In this document: positions 1-7,471 of the stretch, piece by piece
Layout of the letters: each line of letters starts with the position of its first letter
Position numbering within the stretch: the first letter of the stretch is position 1
Source: Temnopleurus reevesii
Lineage: Eukaryota > Echinodermata > Echinoidea > Temnopleuroida > Temnopleuridae
Assembly: GCA_036244855.1 (NCBI GenBank)
Contig: BQKZ01009105.1
Location: 1 to 10,396 of the forward strand
Direction of reading: 5' to 3'
DNA: 10,396 bases
The notes under the pieces: model-generated
The model's input: the letters and a program-made list of their open reading frames with translations, nothing else
Database searches by the model: none
Told to the model about the DNA's origin: nothing
Made by a program: the position numbers and the translations under genes

Positions 1-47
1 AAGAGGATACCTAAGACCATTTTGTGCAACTGGCCCCTGGAGAACGT
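1..47 (+). CDS. Possible upstream exon of the same gene (tentative)
   Basis: Reading from base 1, the frame stays open up to a possible donor (gtaaaa at 48-53). It leaves two bases over, which is exactly the phase the exon at 435 needs (GT + T = Val). The residues would be KRIPKTILCNWPLENV. The donor is weak and I recognise no domain, so the true upstream exon may lie outside the window. Confidence 0.22.
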
Positions 48-434
48 GTAAAATTCTGCACTGGCAATCATATTCATGTTGGTTTTGTTTGTTCTACACC
101 CCTGTAGGAAGACTGTTAGCATCCTTTTATTGTGCAAAGGTGGAGTAGATTTATCTACTGGGTTGCGTACAGCATAAAGTGCATGCTTTTCTTGCGGAAG
201 GAAATACAATATCATCGTTCGTGTGTTTACCTTAAAATATTATAGCGTTTGAGCGTGAATATTTGAGAACTCTTGAGTGGAAATATGTTTTTTTTATGTT
301 AATTAAATTCTTTAGTGAACACGTAGTAAGTAAAACATGATATTCCTAAACATAAATACATAAAAGCACATAAATAAAAAACAGAAATTCAGTAAAAAGT
401 TTTTTTTTTTTTTTTGACTCCTCTCCTGTTCCAG
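48..434. other. Intron or unannotated sequence before the first clear exon
   Basis: AT-rich DNA with stops in all plus-strand frames and no gene visible. Positions 400-434 form a T-run and CT-rich tract ending in CCAG, the polypyrimidine tract and acceptor of the exon at 435. Confidence 0.5.
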
Positions 435-505
435 TGGCGCTGTTGCAATAGACCATGATAATTTCTACGGAGGAATGATGTCGAGCACCCTACAGGAGGG
501 AGGTG
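435..505 (+). CDS. Coding exon, phase 2 in, phase 1 out
   Basis: The exon is 71 nt, preceded by a long T-run and CT-rich tract ending CCAG and followed by the consensus donor gtaagt at 506. Only one frame is open: one base, 23 codons, one base, giving GAVAIDHDNFYGGMMSSTLQ followed by EGG. The acidic/aromatic start (AIDHDNF) differs from the Thr-rich exons that follow, so it is probably the end of a folded domain. AIDHDNFYG weakly recalls the ALDxDDFxG end of the GH18 chitinase barrel, but the usual preceding Trp is absent. Confidence 0.75.
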
Positions 506-3500
506 GTAAGTATTATACCCTCTTCGGAAAACAAAACTAATACACTCGTTGAGAAATAGTCAGATTAATAGATACAAATGATTCCATCCCTAGTCAAAAG
601 TGACTAGAATTTGATTAAAATGACTAAAAATCAAGTAATTTCTGACCAGATTCTTAGTCCTTTTAGTCAGGTTATAACTTTTGACCAGCCAAAGATTAAG
701 TCTTACTGGGATCCTTTAAACTCGTCAATCTGACCATTTTTAACCGTGTACCTTTTCCGAAATATTTCACAGTTCGATCAACCATTTTTTTTTTTCTTCA
801 AAATCTCGTGCCTTTGTGATTCTTTATTCTTCCTTCTTTCTCACTTCAAACATGCACGATCTTGAAAGAAGAAAGAAATCCTTTTTTTAAATCTACTTTG
901 TTGTAATTGTTTATATGCTTAGTACTTTTTCTAGGGGTCCGAAATTATGCAAGTTTTGCTTCTCGGCGGATTTTCTTCATTTCCTTGGTTGTATGGATTT
1001 TAATGCATGTGACGTAACATGTGTACACGTAATCAAGGAACACGTTCTGTATGCCTAAAAGGGTCATCGAGCTGAGTTATAAAAACATCTTCATTGAATA
1101 TTTACTAGTTTTGCTTGCTTTTGAAAAAGTTGTAAGGCTTCATCCTTTCTCTGTTTTCCTTGTTAAAAGGCTTACTCACACATTCGCGTTTAAAGCCAAC
1201 GACTACCCACTGTACATAAAACAAAACAAAACAGATATACAGACGGAAAATACTTGACCCACACTGTGTGCACTAGGTACAAATGGATTTTACAAAGTAA
1301 ACATCTTCATTCAAGACTTCACAAAAGATTAATGTTCATTAAAAGATATCCTCCTTATTATTCACTGGACAGATGATACAACTGTTCGAAATTTCTCCAC
1401 AGAATGAGCGGGTAGGAATTTTGCATCCAGTTATTGTGAATGATTCAATGGAAGTTGCTTGCTGTGTCCATATCACTTGTTCTTTTAACTCACAAAATGC
1501 GGCGGCTTGATTTGATATACTTTTAAATAACAAAATCTTAAAATGTCACAATTTCTTGTCAGTAGCAGCCCTTACTTGTCGAAAATCCTTGGTTTAATAT
1601 ATAGAAATGTGTGTTTGTATACATGTATTTCCTGTTATACAGAGCCCCCAGTACTTTGATTGTTGATGGGGCTACCCTGTTAAAATAAAACGTAATAAAT
1701 AAGTAAATAAACAAATAAATAAACTATGAAATTTATCATTTTTTTTCTAGCTATGACAACAAGTGGAATGAATGCCAATACCACTGATAGCGGTAAGAAT
1801 TATAGATTCATTACATTTCATTCCATAGCATGTTAATGATTTATGCATGATTGCCGACTCAAACCCTTCAGTTTTTAGCCTGCGTTGGCCCAGCGTGTTT
1901 TGAAAATTAAAAACGCCCTCCGATCGCACAGGATAGGTTGATCGGACAATGGACTGACGCCCGGCTTGCGTTCAACGAGCATACGTCGAGCGTCAATCAA
2001 CCGTATGACCTGCGTCTTTGTGCGCCCGGGGAGCGTTTTGATAATTAAAAAACGCTGGGCCGACGCAAGCTAAAAACGCAAAGGTGTGAGTCGGCATTTA
2101 AAGGGGAATTACACCCAGAAAATAATGTACTGTCGGTAAATGGAGAAAAATCAGATGAACAACCTGTGAAAATTTGAGCAAAATCGGATAATCCGTTCAA
2201 AAGTTATGAATTTTCAAAGTTATCATGTCCACCTGTGCTGGGCATCCTTAAATTGGCAACGTATAGCTAATTAGCATAATCTGTGATGTCATACATGGAG
2301 AAGTCCTCATTCACTTTGCATATAAGTTTATCGAAAATGGATCAACATCATATTTGAAATGAGGAATCAACACCGTTCTTTCTGGAATGATTGCAGAATT
2401 GATATGGCTATAATATATTTAAACGACAAAACAAAATTTTGTCTACTTTTCTAGAAAAAGATAAAAATGTGACATTTTGTGTACAAAGTGAATGGAGAGT
2501 TCTCCATGTTGGCAGCCTGTACGTTTGCCAATTGAAGGAGCCCATGAAGGGTGTAAATCAAAACTTTGAAAATCCATAACTGTTCAATGGATTATCCGAT
2601 TTTGCTCAAATGTTCACAGTTTGTTCATCTTATTTTTCTTCATTTAATGATAGCAATTTAATCTCTGAGTGTAGTTCCCCTTTAATGAGTTATGCTTGAT
2701 ACATCATATATTTAGGCTGATATCAATAGCAACGGGAAATGAGGAAAAGAACATTTTCTCGGAACTGAATTTCGATAGACCAAAGCGTGACAAAACAAAA
2801 TTCAATTTCCTTTTCACTCAGGTGGTTATGAAATCCACGTCATAAAACACATGCAGAACTTTCAAGGCGATAGTCATTTGTTAATGGATTAAATGATTAC
2901 AAACGCCTCGTGTCACCTTGAATGTTTAATATGTTCTCCTCTCTTGTTTAACACAATTAAGCAGATGAAACAATAATGGTACAAGAGAAGCAGCTAAAAA
3001 TTAATGAAATGAAAATGCTACATACATGTAGTCAGTATCTAACAAATATTTAGTAAAGGAACGTAATCTTGAAATGATGGAGGCTTTTTATGACAATTTG
3101 TAATGTGATTNATTATCATAATTAGGCAAGTGTATGCTAAAATTGATAGGCGATGATGTTAAAAATATTTTTGGGAACTTCACCTTGTCATTCAGGTGTT
3201 TTCAGTAAACGGAGAAAAATAAGATAAACGAATTTTCAAACTTTTAGCAAAATCGGACAATCCGTTCAAAAGGTATGAATTGGACAATTTTGCACTCCCC
3301 ATAGGCATCCTTAAATTGGCAACTTTGGCATAATCTGTGATGTCTTACATAGAGAACTCCTCATTAATTTTGTACATGAATTTATTAAAAAATGATCAGA
3401 ATCATTGTTCCAATCAAAGAAACACCACCATTCTTTCTAGAATGCCTGCAGAAATGATATGTATATATTATACTTGAGCAAAAAGTATACAATTTTGTAT

Positions 3501-6317
3501 ACTTTTCTATAAAAAGAAGAAAATGTGAAATTGTGTGTACAAAGTGAATGGAGAGTTTTCTATGTTGACAGCCATTTAGTGCTTGTAGGTTTTCAACTCA
3601 AGGAGCCCATGAGGGGTGTAAATGAAAGCTTTGAAAATTCACAATTTTTTAATGGACCACCAAATTTTGCTCAAATTCTCACAATTTGATCATTATATCT
3701 TATCCATCCACTGGCAGTACATGAGTGTATGGGGTAATTCTCCTTTAAATACATTTTGAACATTTGAGAGCAAGCTTTACAGGGTATTTCGAATAAAAAT
3801 CTAGTTGGAAATCTAGGTTTGGAGATTTTTGGGGGATCAAAATGGTCGATTTTTTTCGGGAAACTCACAATTAAAAATTGTGCAAATTGTAATCTATTGA
3901 ATTGTTTACTTTGTTTCGTTGTGGCATATTCAAGACTGAATCTGCCCCTCACTGAAAAGCACGATTCGTTATATTCAATCCCCTTCAAATATTCATTTCT
4001 TTCTGATTCATCGTCCGACTTAATGCAAATTTTCATTTGTCCGTTTTGATTTGTTATTGCTCTAAATCGTACGGTGTTTTTTTCTGGGGCAGACACAGTC
4101 TTTGAAAATGGCCTGATGGAAAACTAATACACTTTGTGTACATTTCAAGAGATTATTTCGTCGTTTGCTGTTTCTTAAATTATTTTATGCTTTTATTACA
4201 ACAACTACAGCTCCCACAAATACCACTGGCATGACTGGAGAAGGTAAGAAAACATCTAATTACATTATGCATGATGAAATCTAACAGAACCAATTTAGTA
4301 TTCAAATGTTAAAAAATTTCATACCATGCAAAGACTGAAATATGCGGGTTAGGTCTTGTATTTCCAATCTACCGCAAAGTCTTGAATAATGACGATGTAG
4401 CAAAGATGATGATGATGCAGGAGAAAAGAATAATGATATAAAATTATGATATAAATGGTAATACTACTACTACTACTACTAATAATAATAATAATAATAA
4501 TTATAATCATAATAGCAATATAATAATAGTAACAATTATATAATAATAATAATAAATAATTATAGTAGTAATAATCATACACTAATGATACTACTACTAC
4601 TACTACTACTACTACTAATAATAATAATAATGTGTCGTAATCAACTATAATGGAGGTACAACTTTGTAAAGTATGAAATAAATGCAGTATAGACATTATA
4701 ATTAGAATCCCTGCCTAGGCCCTCCACCAACACACACAACACCAACAAAGCAAATCACATTTTGGCGGGAAGGAATCACAGCCAGATTTGTAACAAACCG
4801 TAAACCCCTTATCGAATCATAACCATGATAACCATCTTCCTTTTTCTTTCTTGTTTCATTTCATAAATCATCTCTTTTAAGGAGAGACAACGATGTCGAT
4901 GATGATGACCGAATCCGACCATGAGACGACGACCAGAGGAAGCGGTAGGATACTTCAACTATAATAATAATAATAATACACGGCTTTTATATAGCGCTTG
5001 TCAACTCTTCATTAGAATTCTCTAAGCGCTCTACAATCGCAGCATTATTACCCTGGCTTTAGCCCGGCAGCCACTTTATTAGCGCACTTGGCATTTCAAG
5101 GGAAAATTTTCTACCAGGTACTCACCTGGGTTGAGTGCAGCACAATGTGGATTAATTTCTTGCTGAAGCAAATTGACGCCATAGGTGGGATTCGAACCTG
5201 CGACCCTCTAGTTGAAAGACGAGAGTCAGAATCACTACACCACGGCGCCTCTACACTATGGTCAACGCACGATTCTACGAACGACTGGTGACCCTCTGTC
5301 GGGTGCTATTCTGTGCCAGAGGATACGATTGAGTGGAGGGGAGGGTCACTAGATTTTGTGACTACCAACAGCTTCATGAAACACATTCCTGGGTTGAATT
5401 TCATATAGCTGTTTGTAGACCTTTTCGTATGAATCTACGAACGACTGGTGGCCCTCTCCTGCACCCAATGACAATTACTGTGGCTAAATCGCACTTGGAA
5501 AGGATCACCAGTCGTTCGTATACAGTTTGGCGAAGATGTACGAATAGATTTATGAAACACAACCCCAAGGTCCATTTCCCTGAAGGCAATTACAAGTGAA
5601 AAGAAAGTTGTCCGTTATAACACGGAGAGAAGCCATTATCTATGGTTTCTGGACAAAGGCCACTAATCCATGCAAAATAAAGAGTATATATTTAGTCTGA
5701 CAAATTAAATTAATGTCAAAGGCTTTCAAATAATTTCATGTATTTTTCAAGAGATTTTACACGGTAAAAACGCTGGTGTTAAATTTAACATAAGCCGGCA
5801 TCAATATAAGTCCACACCAGAAAAGTGTTAGAATAACAACAGTTTGGAATCAGCTTAATATGTACACCTACTGGTGTTGCTTATAAGCTCTGAAATACAC
5901 CAAGCGGTATTTGATTTGAATCCACACAGGTGTTATTTTAACACCTTTCTGGTGTGGACCTATATTGATTCCGGATGGTTTTAGATTTAACACCAGTGTT
6001 TTTGCAATGTATTCAAATCTGTGTTAGAGTGCTAAAGCTATATAGAGAACCATTTTATTTTGCAATAATTCATGCTTTGAACTGAAAAAGAGAAAGAATG
6101 ATGGCGATAACGGCTATGATGATGAGGATGAAAATAGGTGGAGAGCTCAATTTCCGGTTATTTAGATGCTGCTCGTAGCATATTCTTGAATCATTGCTTA
6201 ATTCAATTTTTCCTTTTTTTTTTCTCTTTTTTTTTCTTTTCAGCCACAATGATGTCTTCAGGAATTGGATTTCTTATTCTCGCTCTGATTGTCGGCATGA
6301 GACAACTGTTTCAATAA
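435..6317 (+). CDS. 3' part of a spliced gene for a Thr/Ser/Met-rich surface protein, probably GPI-anchored
   Basis: Five exons (435-505, 1751-1792, 4211-4243, 4882-4944, 6244-6317) join into one open frame of 93 residues ending in TAA. Each internal boundary has an AG acceptor and a GT donor (gtaagt, gtaaga, gtaaga, gtagga), and the four introns are all phase 1, so the small exons can be added or lost without a frameshift. The protein runs from GAVAIDHDNFYGGMM through a stalk rich in Thr, Ser and Met (12 Met in 93), with two N-X-T sequons (NTT in exons 1751-1792 and 4211-4243), to a hydrophobic end, IGFLILALIVG, followed only by MRQLFQ. A stalk plus a short hydrophobic C-terminus is typical of GPI-anchored proteins (inference); a single-pass membrane protein is the alternative. 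The N-terminal domain lies left of the window and the family is not identified. The exon chain is well supported; the function is not. Confidence 0.75.
590..689. repeat. Imperfect inverted repeat (about 40-bp arms, 16-bp loop)
   Basis: Positions 590-632 pair with 649-688. Both arms read C-T-(A/G)-GTCAAAAGT and later TGA-(T/C)-TAAAA-(T/G)-GACTAA-(A/G)-AATC in the paired orientation, about 18 of 21 matching in the inner part by eye. It could be a small MITE or an old foldback. No target duplication was found. Confidence 0.55.
1640..1722 (+). repeat. Probable retroposon 3' end with AAAT/AAAC tetranucleotide tail
   Basis: A phrase with GATGGGGCTACCCTGTTAAA is followed by a run of AAAT, AAGT and AAAC units (about 1683-1722). 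Many invertebrate LINE/SINE 3' ends consist of a similar 'gggctaccctgt' phrase plus a short-unit tail (recollection). No reverse-transcriptase sequence lies upstream, so it would be a heavily 5'-truncated copy. Confidence 0.4.
1751..1792 (+). CDS. Mini-exon of the stalk (phase 1-1, 42 nt)
   Basis: Bounded by TTTTTTCTAG and gtaagaatt. With the carried-over G it encodes AMTTSGMNANTTDS, containing the sequon NTT. Its length is a multiple of three and both flanking introns are phase 1, so it could be skipped without a frameshift. Its ...AATACCACTG core recurs in the next exon. Confidence 0.72.
1833..1851 (+). repeat. Left copy of a 19-bp direct repeat bracketing two elements
   Basis: TTAATGATTTATGCATGAT sits directly left of the foldback element. 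A copy with 2 mismatches (TTAATGAGTTATGCTTGAT) lies at 2682-2700, directly right of the next element. It is probably an old target-site duplication or shared flanking sequence. Confidence 0.6.
1852..2096. mobile_element. Foldback (inverted-repeat) non-autonomous element, about 245 bp
   Basis: The ends are inverted: TGCCGACTC at 1852 and GAGTCGGCA at 2096. Pairing continues for about 60 bp on each side (GTTTTTAGC-(C/T)-TGCGT-(T/C)-GGCCCAGCG in the paired orientation). Shorter matches, such as GGTTGAT with ATCAACC, continue inward, so almost the whole element folds on itself. It is notably richer in CG dinucleotides than its surroundings. It has no coding capacity and would need a transposase from elsewhere. 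Confidence 0.75.
2098..2685. mobile_element. T2/Kolobok-like MITE, copy 1 (TTAA target duplication)
   Basis: A 580-bp element (2102-2681) lies between TTAA at 2098-2101 and TTAA at 2682-2685. Its ends are inverted: AGGGGAATTACAC at the left, GTGTAGTTCCCCT at the right. Inside, GAGCAAAATCGGATAATCCG near 2178 pairs with its complement near 2590. The long subterminal arms are roughly 120 bp. A TTAA duplication with a TTAAAGGG-type terminus matches what is known of T2-type MITEs mobilised by Kolobok transposases; piggyBac also uses TTAA but normally has CCC-type ends. No transposase is encoded. Confidence 0.75.
2682..2700 (+). repeat. Right copy of the 19-bp direct repeat
   Basis: TTAATGAGTTATGCTTGAT matches 1833-1851 at 17 of 19 positions. 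Its first four bases also serve as the right TTAA duplication of the 580-bp MITE, suggesting that the MITE inserted at the edge of this repeat. Confidence 0.6.
3159..3748. mobile_element. T2/Kolobok-like MITE, copy 2 (diverged)
   Basis: This copy has the same internal order as the one at 2102-2681, in the same orientation: AGCAAAATCGGA-(C)-AATCCG near 3248, GCATCCTTAAATTGGCAAC near 3305, ATAATCTGTGATGTC, then GTACAAAGTGAATGGAGAGT near 3537 and AGGAGCCCATGA near 3600. The right end is TAATTCTCCT followed by TTAA (3745-3748). A TTAA at 3159-3162 gives a similar total length, but the left terminus is decayed, so that boundary is less certain. It is clearly older or more diverged than copy 1 at its ends. 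Confidence 0.7.
4211..4243 (+). CDS. Mini-exon of the stalk (phase 1-1, 33 nt)
   Basis: Bounded by ACAACTACAG and gtaagaaa. With the carried-over G it encodes APTNTTGMTGE, including the sequon NTT. It shares AATACCACTG with the preceding exon, and both are followed by a similar intron start (gtaagaa ... ATTACATT ... TATGCATGAT), which suggests an exon duplication. At 33 nt it is very short and rests on the splice sites and phase. Confidence 0.68.
4244..4881 (+). other. Intron 3
   Basis: Phase-1 intron of 638 bp. Apart from the compound microsatellite at 4459-4632 it is plain AT-rich DNA. It ends in a T/C-rich tract and the acceptor TCTTTTAAG at 4881. Confidence 0.62.
4459..4632. repeat. Compound (ACT)n/(AAT)n microsatellite
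   Basis: An ACT run passes into an AAT run (4459-4503), then a degenerate AAT-type middle, then a second ACT run passing into AAT (4589-4632). The ACT-then-AAT order is repeated twice, as if the whole tract had once been duplicated. The minus-strand open frame of Ile, Val and Tyr runs across it is a by-product of the repeat. Confidence 0.9.
4882..4944 (+). CDS. Stalk exon (phase 1-1, 63 nt)
   Basis: Preceded by a pyrimidine-rich tract ending TTTTAAG and followed by gtagga, a weaker donor than those of the other exons. With the carried-over G it encodes GETTMSMMMTESDHETTTRGS: Thr/Met-rich, with an acidic and His centre and no Cys. The terminal Gly-Ser joins to the Ala of the last exon, making a Gly-Ser-Ala triplet suited to a GPI attachment site. 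Confidence 0.72.
4960..5249 (-). mobile_element. tRNA-derived SINE (about 290 bp, minus strand)
   Basis: Read on the minus strand, the element starts with a tRNA-like head of 75 nt (5249 to 5175), continues as a tRNA-unrelated body, and ends in an ATT-type tail (4979-4960). The head has an A-box-like TGGTGTAGTGATT (5242-5230) and a B-box GGTTCGAATCC (5198-5188) about 31 nt apart. Its first and last seven bases pair (GGCGCCG with TGGCGTC, G-U allowed), and TTCGAAT falls at canonical T-loop positions 54-60. Positions 34-36 read TTC, hinting at a tRNA-Glu-like ancestor, but the anticodon stem no longer pairs, so it is not a working tRNA. The tail lies about 15 bp after the donor of the 4882-4944 exon. 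No clean target duplication was seen. Confidence 0.82.
5175..5249 (-). promoter_or_regulatory. Internal RNA polymerase III promoter (A and B boxes) of the SINE
   Basis: The A-box-like motif (5242-5230) and B-box (5198-5188) have normal tRNA spacing. They would drive pol III transcription leftward, antisense to the host gene, if the copy is still active. Confidence 0.6.
5272..5520. repeat. Cluster of direct and inverted copies of a short CGAACGACTGG motif
   Basis: 5272-5296 and 5432-5456 are direct copies differing at 2 of 25 positions (core TCTACGAACGACTGGTG). A third copy is inverted at 5504-5520 (ATCACCAGTCGTTCGTA). Within the left part, GTGACCCTC (5289-5297) and GAGGGTCAC (5341-5349) are also inverted. 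It may be a degraded DNA transposon, with the motifs as subterminal repeats. The open frames here look like a by-product of the repeats. Confidence 0.65.
5758..6011. mobile_element. TA-flanked foldback MITE, about 250 bp (Tc1/mariner-type target)
   Basis: The arms are inverted for about 75-80 bp. The left reads CACGGTAAAAACGCTGGTGTTAAA; the complement of the right reads CATTGCAAAAACACTGGTGTTAAA; both continue with CCGG(C/A)ATCAATATA and GTCCACACCAGAAA. Each end abuts a TA (5758-5759 and 6010-6011), the duplication made by Tc1/mariner-type transposases. The superfamily is inferred from the TA alone. There is no coding capacity. Confidence 0.72.
6244..6317 (+). CDS. Terminal coding exon with hydrophobic C-terminus (GPI signal or membrane anchor)
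   Basis: A strong acceptor precedes it (long T/C tract, TTTTCAG). With the carried-over G it encodes ATMMSSGIGFLILALIVG then MRQLFQ and TAA at 6315-6317. The hydrophobic core, about 12-14 residues, is short for a transmembrane helix but normal for a GPI signal. The Gly-Ser-Ala across the exon junction, or the Ser-Ser-Gly, offers a small-residue attachment site about the right distance upstream. The single Arg in the tail is slightly unusual for a GPI signal. Confidence 0.75.
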
Positions 6318-7450
6318 AAGGGTTATTTCCTTTTCTAAGATAGTAGGAAATATTACTATGTATATATGTACCAATTATTTCGAGTTCTCGTGTAAAAATT
6401 TAATTTCGGTGTTAAATGTTTTTCAGTGCCTTTTAATGATAATGGATTGACACTCGCCATATTAGGAGAACATTTTATGAAGAACAAAATAATGTGGTTT
6501 ATTCATGCTGCAGTCATATTTTAAGCTAAAGATTTTATCAATTAGATGATTATACAGTAAATATGGTACTATAATTTCCGCTAGTGGTCAATTTATGTTA
6601 ACTTTATAATTTTGTATAGAAATTTATATTTGTTTCGCTCGTCCTTACTGTTTTGTTTACCGTATATGGAATAACTTAACTGGTCCATCTTTCTAAGGTA
6701 GCATAACAAACGTTATCTGGTATACCGTTTTAATTAGGACGGTCCCAGCATTTGGATTTGACAGTTAATTTTTTCTGGGTGACAGATCAATCTGACCAAA
6801 ATTGTTAAGCATAAATGAGCATCATCAAAATGAAAAAAAAAAACCGTAGTGTGTCTAAAAGTCTTTAGGGTAATATTTTTGATAAAATGTAGCACAGAAT
6901 GGACAAATTATGGTGGATGCATTTTTCAAGCTCTGTTTCGATATTTCAGTAAACATCAGACTCTTTCCAATCAACAATTTCTTTAATTTTACCAAATTTA
7001 TCCTTGATATAAAACGCACGTCTAATGCGTGCCACGGCCAGAACATAAATTCTCACAATAACAGGTTCATTCAATTCTGTTTTGCCTTTCATGGTCATCC
7101 AGGCAAAATAGTGTATAATAAGCATTTTAAAATGACCTTATGACTTTGCGATGTGAAATAAATACCTTTTAAATCGTACTTAAAAGCTCCTTCTATTTGA
7201 TCATACAAGAAATCAAATATACAGCGTTAATCAGAATATTGTCAAATTTCGTTAACAAGGTTATGACTTACATATTATACAAGGGGTATACGTATACTAG
7301 TACTTTGCTGTCTTACGTGTACAACAGCTGGGCACTAGCTACTCCAAAGTTATGAGAAATGATTATGATATGCATACATTGAAGCAATAGACCTTAAATA
7401 TTAAAAGTTAGCACTGCCGTTATGGTTAATAAAAATACGTACTGTACTAT
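6318..7450 (+). other. Probable 3' UTR and end of the surface-protein gene
   Basis: No coding region is evident. AATAAA occurs overlapping the stop (6313-6318), at 7157-7162 and at 7428-7433. The last has a T/GT-rich stretch about 20 bp downstream (repeated TTTTG, 7452-7471), the best arrangement for cleavage near 7450. This would give a 3' UTR of about 1.1 kb; the end is inferred. A 12-bp palindrome, GTATACGTATAC, lies at 7286-7297. Confidence 0.45.
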
Positions 7451-7471
7451 ATTTTGTTTTGTTTTGTTTTC
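7428..7471 (+). terminator. Candidate polyadenylation signal and downstream T/GT-rich element
   Basis: AATAAA at 7428-7433 is followed about 20 bp later by a run of TTTTG units (7452-7471). This is the best-formed poly(A) site after the stop codon at 6317; AATAAA at 7157 is an alternative. Confidence 0.4.

Larger units (their letters stand above)
506..1750 (+). other. Intron 1
   Basis: Phase-1 intron of 1,245 bp. It holds an imperfect inverted repeat (590-689), CT-rich and T-rich stretches around 786-845, and a retroposon-like 3' end with an AAAT-type tail (about 1640-1722) just before the acceptor TTTTTTCTAG. I see no further exon in it. Confidence 0.65.
1793..4210 (+). other. Intron 2, rich in mobile-element remnants
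   Basis: Phase-1 intron of 2,418 bp. In order it contains a foldback element (1852-2096), a TTAA-flanked MITE (2102-2681), unique AT-rich DNA with one undetermined base (N at 3111), a second copy of the MITE (about 3163-3744), and a stretch (3750-4120) that happens to be open on the minus strand. It ends in the acceptor ACAACTACAG. Confidence 0.65.
4945..6243 (+). other. Intron 4, filled with repeats
   Basis: Phase-1 intron of 1,299 bp. It carries a minus-strand SINE (4960-5249), a cluster of direct and inverted repeats (5272-5520) and a TA-flanked foldback element (5758-6011). The last 50 bp are a long T/C tract ending TTTTCAG, a strong acceptor. Confidence 0.68.

Noticed and set aside
4349..4696. 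115-codon minus-strand open frame rich in Ile, Val, Tyr and Ser
   Set aside because: It is a translation of the ACT/AAT microsatellite, not a gene.
5175..5249. Functional tRNA gene on the minus strand
   Set aside because: The 75-nt tRNA-like unit has good A/B boxes and T-loop but the anticodon stem does not pair, and it continues into a SINE body and tail.
5088..5599. Open frames across 5088-5599 on both strands
   Set aside because: They run through the SINE and the repeat cluster within an intron of the surface-protein gene.
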